From positions 1 through 6,170 of the forward strand of contig DGSM01000080.1 of assembly GCA_002393975.1 (NCBI GenBank): a DNA stretch of 6,170 bases, given 5' to 3'. Position 1 is the stretch's first letter, and each line of letters starts with the position of its first letter. The position numbers and the translations under genes are program-made. Below the pieces are notes generated by a model that was given only the letters and a program-made list of their open reading frames with translations, was not told the DNA's origin and did not search any database. This document shows, one piece after another, positions 1 through 4,626 of the stretch. Source of the stretch: Clostridiales bacterium UBA4362. Lineage in GTDB: Bacteria > Bacillota > Clostridia > TANB77 > CAG-508.

Positions 1-10
1 AGGTAGAATC

Positions 11-283
11 TTGAATGTAACCACTCGGCATGACGTAACAGTACTTCAGTATGCTTATCCATATCCTAACTTTGGGAATGGTAATCTCCGGAAGGTTTGG
101 GAACAAACCATCATAAGTCAAAAAGGAGAACACTCACCCAAACTTGCCAAAGTACACCTTTCTGAGTTTCAAAAGAAGTACAATCATCGGCATGGATGGG
201 TATGTAACGATGGACATGAGGGTGTCTTCCAGGATACAGATGGTAAGTGGTATGCCTACAGGCATCAAGCACAATACAAATGA
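11..283 (+). CDS. small soluble protein, paralogue of the protein encoded at 1020-1322
   Basis: I do not recognise a named family. The product is 90 residues, rich in aromatic residues and histidine, with no membrane segment or signal peptide. Motifs in order are PYP (17-19), G-W-x-C (62-65), H-x-GVF (69-73), W80, and Y-x-H-x-AQY (83-89). The same motifs in the same order occur in the protein from 1020-1322, which makes the two diverged paralogues. The start is taken as TTG at 11. It places PYP at nearly the same distance from the N-terminus as in the paralogue, and AGG at 1-3 could be the end of a ribosome-binding site. The frame stays open to the window edge, so an upstream start cannot be excluded. 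A terminator follows 23 bases after the stop. The conserved Cys and His residues could bind metal or form an active site, but that is inference only. Confidence 0.72.
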   Translation: MNVTTRHDVTVLQYAYPYPNFGNGNLRKVWEQTIISQKGEHSPKLAKVHLSEFQKKYNHRHGWVCNDGHEGVFQDTDGKWYAYRHQAQYK

Positions 284-306
284 TCTTTGAAGACTATAAC
301 CTCCAT

Positions 307-339
307 CCTGACTGGAGCAAATCCAGTCAGGGCTTTTTT
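307..339 (+). terminator. rho-independent terminator of the gene at 11-283
   Basis: A perfect 10-bp stem (CCTGACTGGA at 307-316 with its complement at 322-331) encloses a 5-base GCAAA loop. GC and a run of six T follow at once. The stem is GC-rich against an AT-rich background, and it lies just after the stop codon at 283. This is a textbook intrinsic terminator. Confidence 0.93.
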
Positions 340-494
340 ATTAGTATTAATATTATATTTATTATTATTTATTATTATTAATTTTTTATTTTTATTATCT
401 ATCTTACCTTATTATTAACCTTGTATAAAAAATGAAATATTTTTCTCATTTCTCTTTTATTGCATTCTAATTAAACTTTTTAAATACTTTATTA
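340..494. other. AT-rich low-complexity gap with no gene
   Basis: The stretch is almost pure A and T, including irregular TTA/ATT runs around 341-400. I see no open frame with a ribosome-binding site on either strand, and no RNA gene. The ATT runs are not regularly spaced units and look like low complexity rather than a designed repeat. The remainder of the gap up to the membrane-protein gene holds the possible promoter and the hairpin leader listed separately. Confidence 0.6.
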
Positions 495-500
495 TATAAT
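471..500 (+). promoter_or_regulatory. possible promoter of the membrane-protein gene at 623-913
   Basis: A perfect -10 hexamer TATAAT lies at 495-500. The best -35 candidate is poor: TTAAAC at 471-476 with an 18-base spacer. Transcription from here would begin near 507 and give a leader of about 115 bases containing the hairpin at 538-573. The surrounding sequence is so AT-rich that a chance TATAAT is possible, hence the low confidence. Confidence 0.35.
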
Positions 501-522
501 TTTTACAAGCTTCATGTAGAAA

Positions 523-615
523 TTGATTCCGCTTTAACTAATTAGTAGAGGAATCAACTTCCTCTGCAATTAGATAACATATATCCCGTAGACATTGTTA
601 GCGAAAGGTAGAGGG
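523..615 (+). promoter_or_regulatory. structured 5' leader with strong hairpin and competing pairings
   Basis: Positions 538-553 pair with 559-573 to form a 15-bp stem with one G-U pair, one bulged A (544) and a 5-base loop. No T-run follows, so it is not a terminator. Two alternatives overlap it. TTGATTCC (523-530) can pair with GGAATCAA (550-557), which would break the main hairpin. The freed CCTCT (561-565) is complementary to AGAGG (610-614) in the ribosome-binding site of the gene starting at 623. The pairings are visible in the sequence; a switch controlling translation is inference. I do not recognise a known riboswitch class. Confidence 0.5.
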
Positions 616-622
616 AAAATCA

Positions 623-913
623 ATGTTAGTTTTGTTTTATCTGTCTTATGTTTCATTAGTGTTTGCTTACATCGTACTGGTAATTTTTCTTATTCGGTTC
701 ATCAAGTACGTTTTTTTTCAAAAAGAGAACACTGATAAACTTATGTGGTTAAGAATGACCTTGTATATGGCAGCAGCTGTAAGTGTTAGTGGAATTTGTA
801 GAATTCTCATGCACTCGGCAACTGTATGGACCTATACTATCGTAATCACAAATGTCATTGTTATGATAATGCATGTAATTGCAATAGCAGTATTGAAAAA
901 GAAATTGCATTGA
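623..913 (+). CDS. small integral membrane protein, three predicted helices
   Basis: This is a 96-residue hydrophobic protein of no family I recognise. Predicted membrane segments lie at about 2-24, 45-63 and 69-91. Lysine and arginine residues cluster between the first two (K28, K34, K39, R44) and at the C-terminus (KKK at 92-94). By the positive-inside rule this gives an outside N-terminus and an inside C-terminus. The ATG at 623 has AGAGGG (610-615) 7 bases upstream. The gene appears to be a single transcription unit: a possible promoter near 495, a structured leader, and a terminator 15 bases after the stop. Its size would fit a phage or cassette membrane protein, but nothing shows a specific role. 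Confidence 0.72.
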   Translation: MLVLFYLSYVSLVFAYIVLVIFLIRFIKYVFFQKENTDKLMWLRMTLYMAAAVSVSGICRILMHSATVWTYTIVITNVIVMIMHVIAIAVLKKKLH

Positions 914-924
914 TTAATTGAAGT

Positions 925-963
925 AAAAAAGACTACCCGTTTTTTGCGGGTAGTCTTCTTTTC
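925..963. terminator. bidirectional rho-independent terminator between convergent genes
   Basis: An 11-bp perfect stem (929-939 with 947-957) has a 7-base loop of TTTTTTG. On the plus strand it is followed by CTTTTCT and ends the membrane-protein gene at 623-913. On the minus strand the A6 run at 925-930 becomes a clean T-run, so it also stops transcription arriving from the gene at 1020-1322. Confidence 0.92.
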
Positions 964-983
964 TACTATACAAAGATAGTTAA

Positions 984-1010
984 ACCGCACCCGTATTACA
1001 CGGGTGCGGT
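984..1010 (-). terminator. GC-rich hairpin after the gene at 1020-1322
   Basis: Positions 984-994 pair perfectly with 1000-1010, an 11-bp stem with a 5-base loop, mostly G and C. It begins 9 bases past the stop codon of the minus-strand gene. The trailing minus-strand sequence is TTAACTATC, a poor T-tract. Alone it would be a weak terminator or a 3'-end stabiliser; with the hairpin at 929-957 further on it forms a tandem stop. Confidence 0.7.
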
Positions 1011-1019
1011 GCGGGAAAA

Positions 1020-1322
1020 TCATGCGTACTGTGCGTAGTGAATGTAGTATTTCCATGTAATGTGATCCGGGCCATAGCCTCTGATCGGATCATACTCCGA
1101 GAAAACACCGGCATGCAGCCCACTTTCACAGTAGAAACCCTTGAGGTCATGCTTATATTCCAGAAGATTCTTGTTCAACTGCTTGATTGCTCCAGCCTCA
1201 TCGGGCTGTCCATTCAGGCCATTAATCCAAACTTCTTCATGAAACTTGTGCAGACCATTCCGAGTCTCCGGATAAGGTGATGTCCTTACTAGGTTCCGCG
1301 CTTCTTCTCTAGTCATTCTCAT
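1020..1322 (-). CDS. small soluble protein, paralogue of the protein encoded at 11-283
   Basis: The product is 100 residues, has no membrane segment, and belongs to no named family I know. It shares with the protein of 11-283 the ordered motifs PYP (16-18), G-F-x-C (62-65), H-x-GVF (70-74), W90 and Y-x-H-x-AQY (93-99). It is longer by an insertion between GVF and the tryptophan, including an R-G-Y-G stretch at 81-84. The start ATG at 1320-1322 has a near-perfect AAGGAGGG (1330-1337) about 8 bases upstream. An extended -10 promoter lies at 1363-1391 and terminators follow the stop, so it is a single-gene unit. Like its paralogue it is visibly less AT-rich than the genes to its right. Confidence 0.85.
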   Translation of the reverse strand: MRMTREEARNLVRTSPYPETRNGLHKFHEEVWINGLNGQPDEAGAIKQLNKNLLEYKHDLKGFYCESGLHAGVFSEYDPIRGYGPDHITWKYYIHYAQYA

Positions 1323-1362
1323 TGCTATTCCCTCCTTATGAATTCAACCTAGAGTTATTAAC

Positions 1363-1391
1363 ATTATACCAGATTTTAGAAATTTTTACAA
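1363..1391 (-). promoter_or_regulatory. extended -10 promoter of the gene at 1020-1322
   Basis: Read on the minus strand: TTGTAA (1386-1391), a 17-base spacer, then TATAAT (1363-1368) preceded by TGG, giving the extended form TGGTATAAT. Transcription should start near 1356 and give a leader of about 35 bases holding the strong ribosome-binding site. The -35 lies only about 9 bases beyond the stop codon of the ASCH gene at 1400-1780. Confidence 0.85.
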
Positions 1392-1399
1392 ATTTTTCT

Positions 1400-1780
1400 C
1401 TAACCATCATAATTCCACAAACCTAATTTACCTTTAATATAAATCGGCTCATCATATTTTTTTATATTAGCCAACTTCCATGCATAAGTTTCAACATGAT
1501 TACTCTTTGCATATACAAGAGGGTTAATTTGCCTTAAGGTTTCATTAAACTCTTTATCAACTAATATACAATCAATCAATTCCGCTTCTCCAATTATTGC
1601 TCCTAAAGTATAATCTAAATTGTATTCTTTAAATCTTTCAGCCATATCTTTTTCTAATTTCATTCCTGCATGAATTAAAATCTTCCCACGATAATTAATT
1701 TTCCATGATCTAAATTCATATTCTTTATAACCCTCTATTATTAAAGATGCCCATGGTTGTTTAATTGTAAGTACTTTCAT
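1400..1780 (-). CDS. ASCH-domain protein
   Basis: The 126 residues are essentially one complete ASCH domain (activating signal cointegrator-1 homology, a PUA-like RNA-binding fold). Visible family features are the N-terminal strand LTIKQPWASLII (4-15), the signature G-x-K-x-x-E-x-R as G17, K19, E22 and R24, the strand around 32-39 ending in HAG, the GAIIGEAELIDC strand (60-71), and a terminal strand near 117-124 ending in GLWNY. Known members bind RNA or nucleosides; E. coli YqfB is an amidohydrolase of the same fold and another ASCH protein is a ribonuclease. Which activity applies here cannot be read from the sequence. GAGG lies 5 bases before the ATG. It has its own promoter (1816-1844), and I see no clear terminator before the next promoter. 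Such stand-alone ASCH proteins are common in phages and islands. Confidence 0.92.
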   Translation of the reverse strand: MKVLTIKQPWASLIIEGYKEYEFRSWKINYRGKILIHAGMKLEKDMAERFKEYNLDYTLGAIIGEAELIDCILVDKEFNETLRQINPLVYAKSNHVETYAWKLANIKKYDEPIYIKGKLGLWNYDG

Positions 1781-1815
1781 ATTATCCTCATTTAAGCTTT
1801 ATTATATTTATTTGG

Positions 1816-1844
1816 AGTATAGCATTACTAAATTCCTTTTACAA
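1816..1844 (-). promoter_or_regulatory. extended -10 promoter of the ASCH gene
   Basis: On the minus strand: TTGTAA (1839-1844), a 17-base spacer, then TATACT (1816-1821) preceded by TGC. The layout matches the promoter at 1363-1391, including the same -35 hexamer. The predicted start near 1809 gives a leader of about 30 bases. Confidence 0.82.
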
Positions 1845-1849
1845 ATAAT

Positions 1850-2023
1850 TTAATCTATTAAATCTAGATATTCCATAGGATCTATAGGAACCCCATTCTC
1901 TCTTAATTCAAAGTGTAAACAAGGTTCAGTAACTGCTCCTGGAAAAACTTGTAGCTCTCCATCTTTAAAGTATTCTTGTATTTTTAAATCTTTTGCATCC
2001 AAATCTATTATTCTCCTTTTAAC
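1850..2023 (-). pseudogene. 3' remnant resembling the C-terminus of an M23-family peptidase
   Basis: A frame of 57 codons ends in a stretch (about the last 23 residues) reading CLHFELRENG, then V-P-I-D-P-M-E-Y-L. This matches the usual end of M23 (LytM/peptidoglycan hydrolase) domains, where HLHFE is followed by R-x-N-G and P-x-N/D-P. The first histidine of the H-x-H pair is cysteine here, so even the retained motif lacks a catalytic residue. The rest of the domain, including the H-x(n)-D site, is absent, and a stop lies at 2024-2026. The upstream half does not look like M23. It may be a decayed gene end. Alternatively it may be a 50-residue product from TTG at 2000-2002, with AAGGAG (2013-2018) 10 bases upstream. 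Its stop lies just ahead of the ASCH promoter. Confidence 0.55.
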
Positions 2024-2074
2024 TTATCTTATACTTTATTATTACCATAATTTTTTAATTGGTTGCATTTGTTT

Positions 2075-2107
2075 AAAAAAACTGCCATCTCTAACTTGAA
2101 ATGGCAG
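2075..2107 (-). terminator. rho-independent terminator of the orphan gene at 2116-3699
   Basis: On the minus strand CTGCCAT (2101-2107) pairs with ATGGCAG (2082-2088) around a 12-base loop and is followed by seven T. It starts 8 bases beyond the stop codon. The stem is short (7 bp) but well placed and has a strong T-tract. Confidence 0.83.
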
Positions 2108-2115
2108 CTTAGCTA

Positions 2116-3699
2116 TTATTCTTTTAATTTAATATTCAATTCTCTCTTTAATAATTTCTTAATACTATTATAAATACTATGTACAAATCTTACATTCTTT
2201 TCTCTTCTAGTACTATAATTCTCTATCTCTAATGTCTTCATTTTTTCTCCATCTCTAAAGATGAAAAAACTATGTTGTCCTCCTAACATTCCAATGTTTT
2301 TTATTTCTCCCATTTTGTATATTAATGGATTTGCTAATATCTTTTTTAATTCTATTAATCCATTTTCACTTAGCGTATATGTGTTACGTTTTTTCTCATC
2401 AGTTATTATCACATTATCTTTTTTTCTATCAAATATTTCAACAGAATTAAACATTGTGTTCGAATATTCAAAAATGATTTCTCCAGTATAAGTATTTGAA
2501 ATAACACTTTCTTTATCTTTTGGTCTAGCTTCTAATATAGCTTTTATCCTCTCTTTAATTCTAGCTTGCTCCTTTTTTATTGGAACAATAACATATAAGA
2601 ATATATCGTGTTCTTCTTGTTTTTCAATCTTCGAGTTTGTTTCAAACCTATTTATCATGTTCTTTTTTATAGCATATTTAAATTCACTTTCAGATATCCA
2701 TACTTTTACATAGTTATACCAATATGAGACCATATCATCACACGCATTGAATTTCTCAACAGTTGCAAGTTCTAATATATAATTTACTATTTTATTTAAT
2801 TCTTCTTCACTAATTTCTATTTTCGTTTCTCTAATAAATGTTGGTATTATGAAAATATCTCTTGCTATCTTAATATATTCTGACACTTCTTTTGAAGTAT
2901 CTATGACTCCACCTTCTTCATTTAGTCCAAGTTCTTTTCTCTTTGTGGCAAGTTCTTCATTTGAACATGTTATTAAATTTGAGCAATAATCGAACCAATA
3001 AGATTTTTCCCCTTTTTTTATACTATTTTTTTCATCATTTAAATACCTTTTTGTTATTTCTCTTTTTTGTATATTAATATGACAATTCTCCAAAACATTT
3101 CTAATTGTACTTATTGTCTCTTTTCTACCTATAGCTCTACTTTTTCTAACTTCGTCAAATATGATTGCTTCATCAGAGTCAACTATTAATGTTTTAAAAA
3201 GATTATCTTCTACATCATCTTCTGAATAAAATGCTTTTTCCTTTTCTTTAAATTCCCTATCATCTGCACTAATCCATTTTTGATAATATTTAAGCCATTT
3301 CTTTACTTCACTATTATGTACTTTTCTCTTCTTTTCTGTAACTACCGGAAGACCTGCTTTAGAATCATTATTACTTTTTTCTAATTTATCCTCAAAAAGA
3401 TCGTCAAACTTTTTGTCCATATCATTTGAACTATTATTTGAATCAATCGATTTTTCGAATCTTTCTATAAGTTTGTCACCTTTTTCTATAATATCTTTAA
3501 TTTCACCTTTTGATGGATTTAGTTTTTTTATTTCTTGCAAAGCTTCTCTTCTAGAGTCTTTTATAACATCAACTATAGATTGCATAATATCATCATCACA
3601 ACCATCTGGCATTTCTTTTATTATGTTATATACTGTATTTATATCAAATATATCCTTGTACCTTAAAAACGCTTCAAATTTTAAATCTCTATTTTTCAT
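2116..3699 (-). CDS. large charged orphan protein with internal repeats
   Basis: I do not recognise this 527-residue protein. It is very rich in Lys, Glu, Asp and Asn, with no signal peptide or membrane segment, so probably cytoplasmic. Residues here are counted from the upstream ATG at 3705. The N-terminal part (1-88) looks helical. A low-complexity Asn/Ser/Asp/Lys linker follows (89-118). Three degenerate repeats lie near 134-160, 233-260 and 325-350, each with W-aromatic/Leu-x-Y, then I-S or I-T about seven residues later. A helical stretch (378-395) leads to a probably beta-rich C-terminal region (400-510) with a GGQHSFFIF strand. The first ATG (3703-3705) is only 2 bases from AAGGAG, but the second (3697-3699) is 8 bases away, so I start there. 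It is probably cotranscribed with the broken frame at 3734-3893 and ends at a terminator. A toxin, defence or phage role would fit the context, but nothing shows one. Confidence 0.8.
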   Translation of the reverse strand: MKNRDLKFEAFLRYKDIFDINTVYNIIKEMPDGCDDDIMQSIVDVIKDSRREALQEIKKLNPSKGEIKDIIEKGDKLIERFEKSIDSNNSSNDMDKKFDDLFEDKLEKSNNDSKAGLPVVTEKKRKVHNSEVKKWLKYYQKWISADDREFKEKEKAFYSEDDVEDNLFKTLIVDSDEAIIFDEVRKSRAIGRKETISTIRNVLENCHINIQKREITKRYLNDEKNSIKKGEKSYWFDYCSNLITCSNEELATKRKELGLNEEGGVIDTSKEVSEYIKIARDIFIIPTFIRETKIEISEEELNKIVNYILELATVEKFNACDDMVSYWYNYVKVWISESEFKYAIKKNMINRFETNSKIEKQEEHDIFLYVIVPIKKEQARIKERIKAILEARPKDKESVISNTYTGEIIFEYSNTMFNSVEIFDRKKDNVIITDEKKRNTYTLSENGLIELKKILANPLIYKMGEIKNIGMLGGQHSFFIFRDGEKMKTLEIENYSTRREKNVRFVHSIYNSIKKLLKRELNIKLKE

Positions 3700-3707
3700 T
3701 TGCATAT

Positions 3708-3713
3708 CTCCTT
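3708..3713 (-). promoter_or_regulatory. ribosome-binding site deciding the start of the orphan gene
   Basis: AAGGAG on the minus strand is 2 bases from the ATG at 3703-3705 and 8 bases from the ATG at 3697-3699. Normal spacing favours the downstream ATG, so the protein should begin M-K-N-R rather than M-Q-M-K. Confidence 0.75.
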
Positions 3714-3733
3714 AATTAGAACTTAATACCATA

Positions 3734-3893
3734 CTATTGTCGAAGCTTTAATGCCCTGTCTCTAACTTCTTTTGTTCTTTTAGCTTCTTCTAATAACATT
3801 TGAAAAACTGAACCAAATTCTTTTAAAGATAGTTCTTCTTTTTGTAGATATGGATACTTTTTTCAGTTCTTCATTTAGTTTAAAAGTTTGCAA
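3734..3893 (-). pseudogene. small broken gene, possible ribbon-helix-helix-like protein, frameshifted at A6
   Basis: Two overlapping minus-strand frames join into one sensible small protein if one A is removed from the A6 run (3858-3863). The first part reads QTFKLNEELKK and the second runs on from YPYLQKEELSLKEFG to RALKLRQ, giving 52 residues in all. The likely start is TTG at 3891-3893, with GGGG (3902-3905) about 8 bases upstream; GTG at 3894-3896 is an alternative. A promoter lies just upstream. The order strand (QTFKL), helix, then S-L-K-E-F helix recalls ribbon-helix-helix DNA-binding antitoxins, but the first helix is short and this is weak. As written, translation would give a short product of about 37 residues. 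Causes could be true decay, a homopolymer error in the sequence, or slippage. It ends 34 bases before the orphan gene's start, so the two look like one operon. Confidence 0.55.
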
Positions 3894-3928
3894 CACTATT
3901 TCCCCATTAATTCCAATTATTCTATTTT

Positions 3929-3957
3929 AGTATATCGATAAAGCCCCTATTTTTCAA
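3929..3957 (-). promoter_or_regulatory. promoter of the broken small gene and the orphan gene
   Basis: On the minus strand: TTGAAA (3952-3957, five of six matches), a 17-base spacer, then TATACT (3929-3934, five of six). Transcription would start near 3922, about 30 bases ahead of the TTG start of the broken frame. No other good promoter lies between here and the large orphan gene, so this probably drives both. Confidence 0.8.
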
Positions 3958-4010
3958 TTACATCAGCATTAAATTAAATTTACAAAAGATTTTGTGATTT
4001 TATTTACGAT

Positions 4011-4042
4011 AAAAAAAGACAAGGATTACCTCCTCGCCTTTT
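4011..4042 (-). terminator. rho-independent terminator of the gene at 4087-4404
   Basis: On the minus strand 4032-4042 pairs with 4014-4024, an 11-bp stem with two G-T wobbles and a 7-base loop, followed by more T (4013-4011). It lies about 45 bases past the stop of the minus-strand gene. An oddity is that AGGAGGT spans the stem top and loop. The structure could work weakly on the plus strand too, but no plus-strand gene arrives here. Confidence 0.8.
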
Positions 4043-4086
4043 CACAAATTTTATTCGATATTTTTTGTTAGTTAGCCATCAGTTTA

Positions 4087-4404
4087 TTATCTTTTCGTGG
4101 AATCCGAAACCTCAACAATTATGGATTCAATGAATGTTTCTTTAATCCTATTGATTCCACGCACATAGATTGGTTCTTGCCCTTCAAGGTAAACCGTAAT
4201 ACTTTCGGAAGATCCAATTATTCCTTCAGAATAGATAAGTGAACACATCTCTATAAGTTCTTGAATAGTAAGATGCTTCCGATTCGGAATGGTAAGACTC
4301 CATCCATAGTTGTCAGTTAATACTACATCAATATTTTTATTTTCATCTATTGCAAAAGTCACTTTGTGCTGCGTTATTTTTGTAGATACATAAGTTACTG
4401 CCAT
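4087..4404 (-). CDS. small soluble orphan protein, mixed alpha/beta
   Basis: The product is 105 residues with no membrane segment, signal peptide or motif that I recognise. From the pattern of residues I expect N-terminal strands (3-34), a strand near the WSLTIP at 35-40, a helix at 46-58 (LTIQELIEMCSLIYS), then strands at about 68-83 and 88-100. The ATG at 4402-4404 has AAAGGAG about 9 bases upstream. It has a near-consensus promoter (4542-4570), an unusually long leader and its own terminator, so it is a single-gene unit. It is less AT-rich than the operon to its right. Without homologues no role can be assigned. Confidence 0.8.
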   Translation of the reverse strand: MAVTYVSTKITQHKVTFAIDENKNIDVVLTDNYGWSLTIPNRKHLTIQELIEMCSLIYSEGIIGSSESITVYLEGQEPIYVRGINRIKETFIESIIVEVSDSTKR

Positions 4405-4535
4405 ACTGATGCACTCCTTTCATTTGTTTGTCAATTTACATACCGAAAACTTGTGAATCTCTTTCCTTGATTATGATAAATATTGTATAAACAAAGAAAT
4501 GTGTTTAGATTTGTATAAAGTACTAATCGTAAAAC
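4405..4535 (-). promoter_or_regulatory. leader of about 130 bases upstream of the gene at 4087-4404
   Basis: The distance from the predicted transcription start (near 4535) to the ATG is much longer than the roughly 30-base leaders of the other units. It contains two copies of the plus-strand 9-mer TTGTATAAA (4483-4491 and 4511-4519), 28 bases apart. I found no strong hairpin or known riboswitch. The AT-rich content makes chance repetition possible. Confidence 0.35.
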
Positions 4536-4541
4536 AATCAC

Positions 4542-4570
4542 ATTATACCATGTATAACCCAATACGTCAA
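4542..4570 (-). promoter_or_regulatory. near-consensus extended -10 promoter of the gene at 4087-4404
   Basis: On the minus strand: TTGACG (4565-4570, five of six), a 17-base spacer, and a perfect TATAAT (4542-4547) preceded by TGG. It is the strongest promoter in the window and has the same TGGTATAAT core as the one at 1363-1391. It lies about 57 bases beyond the stop of the operon at 4627, with no clear terminator between. Confidence 0.88.
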
Positions 4571-4626
4571 TTTTATGTAAACGGAGGTTGTGCTCTATAT
4601 ATTTAAATTCCTAATAAATAACTTAT

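Noticed and set aside
341..400. ATT/TTA runs as a tandem repeat or CRISPR-like array
   Set aside because: The units are irregular and lack spacers; this is low-complexity AT sequence.
832..1056. Minus-strand open frame of 74 codons across the end of the membrane gene and both hairpins
   Set aside because: It runs through two terminator hairpins, overlaps two better-supported genes, and has no ribosome-binding site; it is a shadow frame.
1038..1280. Plus-strand open frame of 80 codons inside the gene at 1020-1322
   Set aside because: It lies antisense within a gene that has a strong promoter, ribosome-binding site and a paralogue, so it is a shadow.
2052..2074. Tiny minus-strand frame starting ATG CAA CCA
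   Set aside because: It stops after eight codons and has no ribosome-binding site.
2261..2491. Plus-strand open frame opposite the large orphan gene
   Set aside because: Its Phe/Ser/Ile-rich product is what the complement of a Lys/Glu-rich gene gives, and it has no start signals.
3413..3715. Plus-strand 100-codon frame opposite the N-terminus of the orphan gene
   Set aside because: It has the same Ser/Phe/Ile-rich shadow composition and ends by overlapping the real ribosome-binding site; there is no independent support.
3858..3863. Programmed -1 frameshift at A AAA AAG
   Set aside because: The zero frame reads AAA AAA G, and joining the halves needs the opposite shift (+1 or loss of one A), so the classic -1 slippery mechanism does not fit. 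A run of six is also short for polymerase slippage.
3982..3995. Palindrome ACAAAA-GA-TTTTGT as a hairpin or operator
   Set aside because: The 2-base loop is too small for a hairpin, and it lies about 25 bases upstream of the -35. An operator is possible but unsupported in such AT-rich sequence.
4608..4626. Weak AT palindrome just after the 348-residue gene as its terminator
   Set aside because: The stem is all A/T with almost no loop and no following T-run, so I do not call a terminator here.
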